A DNA stretch of 46,641 bases from an uncultured Tessaracoccus sp. (GTDB taxonomy: Bacteria > Actinomycetota > Actinomycetes > Propionibacteriales > Propionibacteriaceae), in the NCBI RefSeq assembly GCF_947255005.1, contig NZ_CAMYFI010000017.1, positions 1 to 46,641 on the forward strand, in the 5' to 3' direction. Made by a program: the position numbers and the translations under genes. The notes beneath the pieces are model-generated. The model worked only from the letters and a program-made list of their open reading frames with translations, did not search any database and had not been told where the DNA came from. This document shows positions 34,611 through 40,195 of this stretch, piece by piece. Position 1 is the first letter of the stretch. Each line of letters opens with the position of its first letter.

Positions 34611-35279
34611 TTACTGCAGGATGCCACCGCGAGCATCACGGCTGGCCGATGATCCGGGAGACGCGGTGAGGATCATGATGCCTTCGACGATTCCCCAGAT
34701 CGAGCTTATGAATGCGAGGAATCCGAAGGACAGCACAGTGATGAGCAACTGCGTGATGGCCTTCCCCGTGTAGCCGAGGTAGAAGTTGTGGATGCCGAAG
34801 GCGCCCAGAAAGATGGCAAGCAGACCAGCGGCCACCTTCGACTTGGTGCTGGGCGCCATGTTGCTGTACGGCCCCGGCTGGGCGGCGTAGCCATAGGGCG
34901 GTGGCGCACTCGGGTCGTATCCGGGCTGGGAAGCGTAGGGCTGCGGAGCGTAGGGCTGAGGCATCGCCACCGACGCGTCGCTATGGGCCTGGAGAGGTTG
35001 ACCCATCGGGTCCGTATACCCGGCGGCATAGGGTGCGACGGGTTCCGGGCCGCGCGGCATCGGCTCCTGGAAGCCGCTGGGAGGTGCAGGCATCTCGAAC
35101 TGAGGCGGCGCGGCAGGCGCGGGCGTGGGGCTCGGCGTCGGTGTGGGTTCAGGGGCCGAGTTGTCGGTGTATGGAGCCGTTGCCTCTGTCTCAGGGTCGG
35201 ACTCGACTGAGTCGACATCGTCCCACGCGTCCTGCTCCTCGGACGAGGCGTAGGGGTCGTCGTAGGGATTGCTGCTCAT
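34611..35279 (-). CDS. TM2-domain membrane protein with a Pro/Gln/Tyr-rich N-terminus
   Basis: The protein has 222 residues. ATG 35279 follows GGAGGAAACC. Residues 1-140 are disordered: an acidic start, then Pro-rich repeats with PYAPQPYASQPGYDP-like units. Residues 148-210 form the TM2 domain, two membrane helices joined by a short loop (AGLLAIFLGAFGIHNFYLGY and a second helix). The family is widespread but its function is not settled. The neighbours do not show a shared role. Confidence 0.88.
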   Translation of the reverse strand: MSSNPYDDPYASSEEQDAWDDVDSVESDPETEATAPYTDNSAPEPTPTPSPTPAPAAPPQFEMPAPPSGFQEPMPRGPEPVAPYAAGYTDPMGQPLQAHSDASVAMPQPYAPQPYASQPGYDPSAPPPYGYAAQPGPYSNMAPSTKSKVAAGLLAIFLGAFGIHNFYLGYTGKAITQLLITVLSFGFLAFISSIWGIVEGIMILTASPGSSASRDARGGILQ

Positions 35280-35527
35280 CGGTTTCCTCCCGTTGTGTAC
35301 AAGAACTCTTCCCCCCATGGTACGGCGTCGACGGTAATGCACGCGCATCGTGCGTTGCGCGCCGCAGCTACTGGTGCGTACCGACGTTGGAATACGACGG
35401 CGCGCCCCCGCTCGGCACGCTCACCTGTACGCGCTCGTCGGTGACGTGGCACGCATGCGAGGGCACGGCGCAGCGGCTGCGAGGGGCAGAAGACGTGGGT
35501 GCGTGGGCGCCATTGTGTCAGGTGAGG
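35280..35527. other. 248-bp intergenic region, nothing recognised
   Basis: The gap lies between the minus-strand TM2 gene and an unrecognised minus-strand gene. Short open frames occur on both strands but none has a good ribosome-binding site or a recognisable product. Confidence 0.4.
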
Positions 35528-35950
35528 TTAGTGCGTCTTGTCCGCGGGGAGGTCTGGAGACAGCACCACGAGGCGCTCATTGATGGTGGCGAGTAGCGCG
35601 GCGGTCTCATCGTCGAGCTGGCGCATTGCCGCGCGCCGCTGAGAACCCCGTCGCGACGTCCACGCGAGCTCCCCGCGCATCCGCAGGGACGCTGCCTTCT
35701 GGCGCCACACTCTTGCATCCTCGGTATCCGGGAAAGCCTCGTCGACGGCATCCGCGCACGCCTCGATGGCGTCGATTTTGGCGTCGAATCGCACCTTCAT
35801 GCTCGTGCTGTGGAGCGCGGACTTGATGTTGTCGACGGTGGCCTTCGCCGCTTCGGTGATTTTGGGCGCGTCTTTGAGTGCCGCGAGGAGGGCCGCCGAC
35901 GCAGCCAACGCGCTGGTGGCGGCTTTGATGACGGGGACTGGATTGGCCAT
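35528..35950 (-). CDS. Hypothetical helical protein
   Basis: The protein has 140 residues. ATG 35950 follows AGGATTAGG. An Ala-rich N-terminal segment (ATSALAASAALLAALKDAP) may insert in or lie along the membrane; the rest is charged and helical (ITEAAKATVDNIKSAL; VRFDAKIDAIEACADAVDEAF; RMRGELAWTSRRGSQRRAA). I do not recognise a family. It stands alone between the TM2 gene and the phosphatase gene, reading in the same direction as both. Confidence 0.7.
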   Translation of the reverse strand: MANPVPVIKAATSALAASAALLAALKDAPKITEAAKATVDNIKSALHSTSMKVRFDAKIDAIEACADAVDEAFPDTEDARVWRQKAASLRMRGELAWTSRRGSQRRAAMRQLDDETAALLATINERLVVLSPDLPADKTH

Positions 35951-35994
35951 TGCCTAATCCTACGGGGTAGTGCCGAATCGGGAGGGAGGAGCGC

Positions 35995-36597
35995 TCAGGC
36001 GTCGTCTGCGGCGATGTCCGCGCCGGCCCAGCGAACGACCTTCCAGCCGTCAGCGGTTGACCCTTCCAGCACGATCCATTCCGTATTGTGCAAGGGCTGG
36101 GCGGTTTCGAGGTTGAGCGCTGGGGTGATGGTGAGCCCGAACACGCGTATGGCGGCACCGTGGCTCACCACTGCCGCGACGTCGTGCCCCGCGGCCTCAA
36201 TCTCCTGCACGGCACCGGAGTAACGGTCGAGAAATTCGCGGGCGGTCTCGCCTCCCGGCAGGCCGACATCGAGGTTGTCGGGCGCCCAGCTTTCCAGCAC
36301 TGCGACGTAGCGCTTCCAATCCGGGCTCATCTCATCGTCGCCTGCCGAGATTTCGGTGAGCCCCTCGAGCACGGTGGGGGTGAGCCCAAGCTTGTCAGCG
36401 AGTGGTTCCGCCGTCTGCTTCGCGCGCGTGAGGTGAGACGTGTAGAGCGCCTCGATGGGCTCATCCGCAATACGCTCGACGAGGTCTCGCGCCTGCTGGA
36501 GACCGAGCTCGTTGAGCGGCGCCCCCGGCGCTTGCGTGTCAAGAAGATGCTGCACGTTGGAATCGGTTTGTCCGTGACGAATGAGAATGAGGCGCAT
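35995..36597 (-). CDS. Histidine phosphatase (phosphoglycerate mutase-like) family protein
   Basis: The protein has 200 residues. ATG 36597 gives the family start MRLILIRHGQTDSN with the catalytic RHG; the second His is in VVSHGAAIRV and the proton-donor region is around LTEISAGDDE. An ATG at 36663 would add 22 unlikely residues. Such enzymes act on phosphosugars, nucleotides or, in B12 makers, on alpha-ribazole phosphate (CobC); the sequence does not decide. It is the last host gene before the tRNA. Confidence 0.9.
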   Translation of the reverse strand: MRLILIRHGQTDSNVQHLLDTQAPGAPLNELGLQQARDLVERIADEPIEALYTSHLTRAKQTAEPLADKLGLTPTVLEGLTEISAGDDEMSPDWKRYVAVLESWAPDNLDVGLPGGETAREFLDRYSGAVQEIEAAGHDVAAVVSHGAAIRVFGLTITPALNLETAQPLHNTEWIVLEGSTADGWKVVRWAGADIAADDA

Positions 36598-36720
36598 GAT
36601 GCCAGGGTACTCAAGCTGTGGCGGAAGCGTTCCTTCGTTGCCGAATTGGTCAGAACTCGGCAATTTCCCCGCAGCAAAGCGCGTGTGCTACTGTTTCTCG
36701 GCGGACCAAATGTGTCCCAC

Positions 36721-36803
36721 GCGCGAGTGGCGGAATGGCAGACGCGCCGGCTTCAGGTGCCGGTGCCCGCAAGGGCGTGGAGGTTCAACTCCTCTCTCGC
36801 GCA
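36721..36803 (+). tRNA. tRNA-Leu (anticodon CAG)
   Basis: The acceptor stem GCGCGAG (36721-36727) pairs with CTCGCGC (36796-36802), followed by discriminator A. The anticodon arm is CCGGC-TTCAGGT-GCCGG, giving anticodon CAG. A long variable arm (TGCCCGCAAGGGCG) and the T arm GAGGTTCAACTCCTC fit a leucine tRNA. CCA is not encoded. The element-like DNA begins at its 3' end, the usual attachment site. Confidence 0.96.
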
Positions 36804-36809
36804 CGGAAC

Positions 36810-36856
36810 AAAACCCCGTCTGACTAGGCAAAACACCGAATCAGGCGGGGTTTTTT
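36810..36856 (+). terminator. Rho-independent terminator after tRNA-Leu
   Basis: AAAACCCCGTCTGA (36810-36823) pairs over 14 bp (one G-U) with TCAGGCGGGGTTTT, followed by further T residues. It is the only hairpin in the window with a clear U tract. Confidence 0.88.
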
Positions 36857-36864
36857 CGGCCCTT

Positions 36865-36904
36865 CCCCCACTTTTCCCCCACTTCAGTTTTTCGACCCCC
36901 ACTT
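36865..36904. repeat. Three direct repeats CCCCCACTT, possible integrase arm sites
   Basis: CCCCCACTT occurs at 36865-36873, 36876-36884 and 36896-36904, about 60-100 bp inside the tRNA 3' end. Short direct repeats at this distance resemble arm-type binding sites of tyrosine integrases. Confidence 0.55.
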
Positions 36905-36923
36905 TTGCGTGCATGATGAGGGC

Positions 36924-37145
36924 ATGGCTGACGACAAGGACAAGGCGACCCCTGACTTGCACATCGGCGCGGTGCAGTTGGTGCTGTGCGCAGTGTTCGG
37001 ACTGCTTGGTGCCGTGCTATTCCCCGAACTGTCAGGCTTGGGCAGGGTCGCGTTCATCTTGGCCATGTTCCAGGCCGGCGCAGGTGTCGGTGCACTGGTT
37101 GCGGCCCACCATCGCGACGACAGCCTCGGGTATGTCCCGGCTTAG
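36924..37145 (+). CDS. Small membrane protein
   Basis: The protein has 73 residues. ATG 36924 follows GAGG; an in-frame GTG at 36909 would add five residues. A charged N-terminus (MADDKDKATPDL) precedes two hydrophobic stretches (AVQLVLCAVFGLLGAVLF and VAFILAMFQAGAGVGALVAA), so it probably crosses the membrane twice. It is the first gene inside the tRNA-linked element and the only one here on the plus strand. I do not recognise a family. Confidence 0.68.
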   Translation: MADDKDKATPDLHIGAVQLVLCAVFGLLGAVLFPELSGLGRVAFILAMFQAGAGVGALVAAHHRDDSLGYVPA

Positions 37146-37173
37146 CACTCGGAGCTATCACCGCCGCGACGCT

Positions 37174-37419
37174 CTAGGCCTTATTTGCGGCGGCTGCTTT
37201 CGCCTTGGCAATGACGCGGCAGACACTCGAGACGTGGGCGATTCCTGCGGCCCGCCCCAGTTCCGCAAGTGTCGCCACCTTCGACTCATGTAGGCGTGCC
37301 AGCAACAACCCCCGGGCGGTCGCGGCGTTGTTGTACTCGGTCTCGGCATCCTCCAGTCGCTGGGTAGCCGCCCGGACGGATTCCAGCGCGGCGGCTTTCG
37401 TGTTCGGTGTCGTAGTCAT
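37174..37419 (-). CDS. Small helix-turn-helix protein
   Basis: The protein has 81 residues. A long N-terminal helix (ALESVRAATQRLEDAETEYNNAATARGLLLARLHE) is followed by a helix-turn-helix (TLAELGRAAGIAHVSSVCRVIAKAKAA). It probably binds DNA as a dimer and may regulate the element. The ATG lies 6 nt after a TACACT -10 element, so its mRNA is probably leaderless. A TAGCA-N5-TGCTA palindrome overlaps that promoter. Confidence 0.75.
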   Translation of the reverse strand: MTTTPNTKAAALESVRAATQRLEDAETEYNNAATARGLLLARLHESKVATLAELGRAAGIAHVSSVCRVIAKAKAAAANKA

Positions 37420-37429
37420 GCCCCCAGTG

Positions 37430-37444
37430 TAGCACCACCTGCTA
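37430..37444 (-). promoter_or_regulatory. TAGCA-N5-TGCTA operator, copy 1
   Basis: Perfect 5-bp inverted repeat overlapping TACACT (-10, 37426-37431 on the minus strand) just upstream of the small HTH gene. An outer CCCCCA/TGGGGG pairing also surrounds it. Confidence 0.6.
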
Positions 37445-37512
37445 ACACTTGGGGGCCGTCTGCTTGACGTACTGATTAAGCAGACGGCCCGGGTGGTGTC
37501 AGGTGTCAGGTG

Positions 37513-37920
37513 TCAGGCGGCGAGCAGCTCCTCCTCCCTGTCAGCCTTGCGCACGGCATCAGCGGCCACCGTCAAGTAGACGTAGGCATAGTTCTCGTTT
37601 ATTGGGTCCACATCCCACACGGCATCGGCCCCGACCTGCTCAATCAGGGTCCGGGCTTCCTTAAGGCTCAGCTTCAGCCGCATGTACTCAGCCAGTCGGT
37701 AGAGGCCGGGCTCGATTTCGGCTTCGAGGATTAGCGGAGTGTGTGCGAGCTCCTCTTCAGTGAACAGGCAAGCGGTGGCGTAAGGGCGGCGCACGGGCTC
37801 GCCGGACATGTGGAGGGGAAAGTCGTAGGTCATGGTGGCAACGGCCGGGAGTTCGAGGCCGGGCTCAGCGGTTGCGGTCTCGAGGCCAATCAGTACAGCG
37901 GTGATGGTTTCGGGGTTCAT
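37513..37920 (-). CDS. Hypothetical element protein
   Basis: The protein has 135 residues. ATG 37920 follows AGAAGGAAGG. It is acidic (ILEAEIEPGLYRLAEYMRLKLSLKEA), soluble, with no signal peptide or known motif. A TATACT -10 lies 25 nt upstream and overlaps the second copy of the TAGCA-N5-TGCTA palindrome, so it is probably controlled with the small HTH gene at 37174-37419. No function can be assigned. Confidence 0.75.
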   Translation of the reverse strand: MNPETITAVLIGLETATAEPGLELPAVATMTYDFPLHMSGEPVRRPYATACLFTEEELAHTPLILEAEIEPGLYRLAEYMRLKLSLKEARTLIEQVGADAVWDVDPINENYAYVYLTVAADAVRKADREEELLAA

Positions 37921-37948
37921 GGTTTCGTCCTTCCTTCTGGTTCTAGTA

Positions 37949-37963
37949 TAGCACCCCCTGCTA
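37949..37963 (-). promoter_or_regulatory. TAGCA-N5-TGCTA operator, copy 2
   Basis: Perfect 5-bp inverted repeat overlapping TATACT (37945-37950) upstream of the 135-residue protein gene. Arms are identical to copy 1; only the central 5 nt differ. Confidence 0.62.
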
Positions 37964-38605
37964 ACTTTTCTGAGTGTTTGGGCGAAGTACGCGGCGAATT
38001 GTCCGGTCACTACACCCCAGCCGCCGCCCAATCCGCGCATAACTCCAGCCATCCGCTCGCCACTGCCTCGCCCGCTCGACATCGTCCGGCGTCAGTAACG
38101 AGGGCCTGCCCAGTACTACACCCTCGCGGCGTCGGTGTTCGAGGGCCTCACGTGTCCGGGCGCTGATGATTGCCCGCTCCCACGAGGCCACCGCGCCAAG
38201 AATCGAGCGTGTCAGTTCTCCGGTCGGGCTGTTGTCGCGGGTGTCTATGCTGCCGTCGAGGGCGCGGATACTGATACCCCGCTCCAGCAGCTCGTGGGTT
38301 GCAGCCAGCAAGTCGGGCAAACTCCGAAACGCGCGGTCGAGTTTGGTGACGAGCACGACATCACCGGGGGCCGCGACATCGAGCAACTCACGCATTGCCG
38401 GACGGTCGAGCAGTGGTGTGCCTCCGCTGACGCCGGTATCTGTCCAGCAGCGCCTCGCCCCTGCTGTGGTGAGTGCGTCCTGCTGAGCCTCGGCGTGCTG
38501 GTCGAGCGTGGATACCCGGCAGTAACCCCAAGCGATGGAGTTTTGGCCGGTTGAGTTTTGGCCAGCGTTTCTGCCGGGTTCGGGGCTGCGTGGTTTGTCG
38601 GTCAT
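37961..38605 (-). CDS. Serine recombinase, resolvase/invertase family
   Basis: The protein has 214 residues. ATG 38605 is the first start that gives a normal N-terminus; a longer frame to 38695 has no support. The catalytic domain begins WGYCRVSTLDQ with the nucleophile Ser in RVST, and continues with VLVTKLDRAFRSLPDLL and the helix region ELTRSILGAVASWERAIISARTREAL. A C-terminal helix-turn-helix (WSYARIGRRLGCSDRTIRRVL) binds DNA. The size is that of Tn3/Gin-type enzymes, not of large serine integrases, so it more likely resolves or inverts DNA than integrates the element. Confidence 0.9.
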   Translation of the reverse strand: MTDKPRSPEPGRNAGQNSTGQNSIAWGYCRVSTLDQHAEAQQDALTTAGARRCWTDTGVSGGTPLLDRPAMRELLDVAAPGDVVLVTKLDRAFRSLPDLLAATHELLERGISIRALDGSIDTRDNSPTGELTRSILGAVASWERAIISARTREALEHRRREGVVLGRPSLLTPDDVERARQWRADGWSYARIGRRLGCSDRTIRRVLRPNTQKS

Positions 38606-38642
38606 GGCTCTACAGTGTCGGTCTGCGGCACATACGAACGTT

Positions 38643-38683
38643 TTTGTCCCATTTGTCCAACAAGCCCGGACAAACCGGACAAA
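38643..38683. repeat. Symmetric array TTTGTCC x2 / GGACAAA x2
   Basis: TTTGTCC occurs at 38643-38649 and 38652-38658; its reverse complement GGACAAA at 38668-38674 and 38677-38683. The array lies 38 bp upstream of the serine recombinase start. Confidence 0.75.
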
Positions 38684-38687
38684 GAAG

Positions 38688-38731
38688 GCCCCCACCCAAG
38701 CAAGGGACCACGGACTCGCTCAGGTGGGGGC
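38688..38731 (-). terminator. Possible terminator downstream of the small HTH gene
   Basis: GCCCCCACC (38688-38696) is the exact inverse of 38723-38731, but the 26-nt loop is long and there is no U tract. Confidence 0.35.
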
Positions 38732-38748
38732 GGCTATAGGGGCGGCGG

Positions 38749-38964
38749 TTACTGCGTGGTGAACCGGTCGCGGATGGTGACGTGCGAGAACCCGGAGAGG
38801 CGAGCAACCTGTCGCAGGGGCACACCGGCGCGAAGGGCAGAGTCGATGGCGCTGTCTTGCTGTTGCTCGGCCTCCTCTCGATGGCGTGTTGCCTCAATCA
38901 GGGCGAGGGTTGCGGTCGCGTGCGCCTCGGCTGTGCGAACCACACGCGGGTCGATGGTGCTCAT
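38749..38964 (-). CDS. Small helix-turn-helix protein
   Basis: The protein has 71 residues. A helical N-terminus (VVRTAEAHATATLALIEATRHREEAEQQQ) is followed by a helix-turn-helix (ALRAGVPLRQVARLSGFSHVTIRDRF). The same layout occurs in the 81-residue protein at 37174-37419, though direct similarity is slight. ATG 38964 follows GGAGGAGCC closely. It is a candidate regulator of the recombinase or of the exported-protein genes. Confidence 0.72.
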   Translation of the reverse strand: MSTIDPRVVRTAEAHATATLALIEATRHREEAEQQQDSAIDSALRAGVPLRQVARLSGFSHVTIRDRFTTQ

Positions 38965-39044
38965 GATGGCTCCTCCAGTGTTACTACGGTGGTGGCTGGG
39001 TTATGGCTTGCAGGGTGCGGTTACGCGGAACACGGCACCGGCGA

Positions 39045-39075
39045 GGGGTAGCGGCGCACCGACCACCGCTACCCC
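39045..39075 (-). terminator. Hairpin downstream of the SpaA-like gene
   Basis: GGGGTAGCGG (39045-39054) pairs perfectly with CCGCTACCCC (39066-39075) around an 11-nt loop, 39 nt after the SpaA-like gene stop. No U tract. Confidence 0.5.
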
Positions 39076-39113
39076 CGAACATGCGAGGATGGCGGCGGTC
39101 ACTGCGATAGCGG

Positions 39114-40139
39114 CTACACACCCGCTTCCGGCAGGTCAGGCTTCGGCTTGTCCGGGGTCGGCTCAGGCGTCGGCTCCGGCTTCGGCGTAGGCGTAGGCTT
39201 CGGCTCATCCGGCTTATCCGGCGTGCGTTCGTTCACCACGGTAAGCGTGCGCACGAGGTCAGTGTCATCGTCCGTGGTCTGCGGCTCGACGGTCACGGGC
39301 TCGGTCAGCAACTCGTAACCAGCCGGTGCCTCGGTCTCTGTCATGGTGCTGGTGATGCTCGCGGCCTCGCACTGATTCCCCAGTAGCACGTTCGGGTTCC
39401 AGACGGCATAGGTCATAGCCCCGGACTCGTCACTGGTTACCGTCGCAGTTGAGGTGTAGCGGGCAACGATAGCGGCGCGAGCGTCGGTGTCCTGCTGCTT
39501 CTCGGCCTCGGTCATTTCGGGCGGGTCGATGAAGGCGCTAGCAGAAACAGCCTCGTACATGGCCTTGTGCGCAGTCACCCAGTCCGCGTAACTGATGCTC
39601 GGGTCCATGGTGCGCTCGAGGGCGTCCAGTCCGGCCCGCTGTGCTGCGGCAAACTCAGCGGCGGCTTCACCCATGCCCTCCGCAATCTCGGCGCGCTTGG
39701 TCAGAGCCTCGCGGTATTCGCCTGCCTCGTCCGAATCTCGCCACGACTCCATGTACAGGGCCTGGCGCTCGGGCTCGGCGTTGTACCAGTGGCTCCAGTC
39801 CTGAGTCGGCACCGTGACCTGCTCGAGCTTGTTCCGGGTCTCGACAAATGGGGCGATGCGCTTGAGGTATGCGTCCTCGCCGGGTCTAGCATCCAGGTGC
39901 TCCTCAAAGATTTCGTAGTACCGGTCGGCGGGCACGATTACCGAGCCATTGGGTGCGGCCACGTCGAAGGTTGCGCCTGCGAGCGGCTGGCCGTCGGTGT
40001 CGGTCTTGGTGGCCTTGACCACGGCAACACAGGGGCGCGGGTCGGAGGCTTGGGCAGTCTGCGGAACGGCTGCAATCGTCGCTGCACCGGTGGCCGCGAT
40101 AGCAAGGGCGGCGGCGGTCAGCTTCTTAATGGTGGTCAT
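39114..40139 (-). CDS. Secreted SpaA-like isopeptide-fold protein with a helical insertion
   Basis: The protein has 341 residues. ATG 40139 follows GAAAGGA. A signal peptide ends near AQA-S (residues 29-32). Residues 36-70 (CVAVVKATKTDTDGQPLAGATFDVAAPNG) look like the first strands of a SpaA/prealbumin-like domain, including a candidate isopeptide Lys; residues about 258-302 (MTETEAPAGYELLTEPVTV) look like its last strands with the catalytic-type Glu. Between them, about 71-225 is charged and helical, an unusual insertion. A Pro/Lys linker follows and the chain ends DLPEAGV, a sortase-like motif with no hydrophobic tail. It may present the element host's surface or aid contact during transfer; this is inference. 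Confidence 0.82.
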   Translation of the reverse strand: MTTIKKLTAAALAIAATGAATIAAVPQTAQASDPRPCVAVVKATKTDTDGQPLAGATFDVAAPNGSVIVPADRYYEIFEEHLDARPGEDAYLKRIAPFVETRNKLEQVTVPTQDWSHWYNAEPERQALYMESWRDSDEAGEYREALTKRAEIAEGMGEAAAEFAAAQRAGLDALERTMDPSISYADWVTAHKAMYEAVSASAFIDPPEMTEAEKQQDTDARAAIVARYTSTATVTSDESGAMTYAVWNPNVLLGNQCEAASITSTMTETEAPAGYELLTEPVTVEPQTTDDDTDLVRTLTVVNERTPDKPDEPKPTPTPKPEPTPEPTPDKPKPDLPEAGV

Positions 40140-40157
40140 CTGTGTATTCCTTTCGGT

Positions 40158-40194
40158 CAGTAGGTAGAGGGGACGGACTGCACAACATGGCGGC
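40158..40194 (-). promoter_or_regulatory. Shared upstream element, copy 1 (before the SpaA-like gene)
   Basis: On the minus strand it reads GCCGCCATGTTGTGCAGTCC then GTCCCCTCTACCTACTG. It begins right after the ftsK stop and ends 18 nt before the SpaA-like start. Two related copies lie before the Lys/Pro-rich lipoprotein gene. Confidence 0.65.
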
Positions 40195-40195
40195 A

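Noticed and set aside
37498..37516. Triple GGTGTCA tandem repeat
   Set aside because: Only three short units at the end of a gene with no symmetry; not a CRISPR or iteron array.
37961..38605. Serine recombinase as the integrase of the element
   Set aside because: It lacks the long C-terminal domains of large serine integrases, and tRNA insertion is usually done by tyrosine integrases; resolvase or invertase is more likely.
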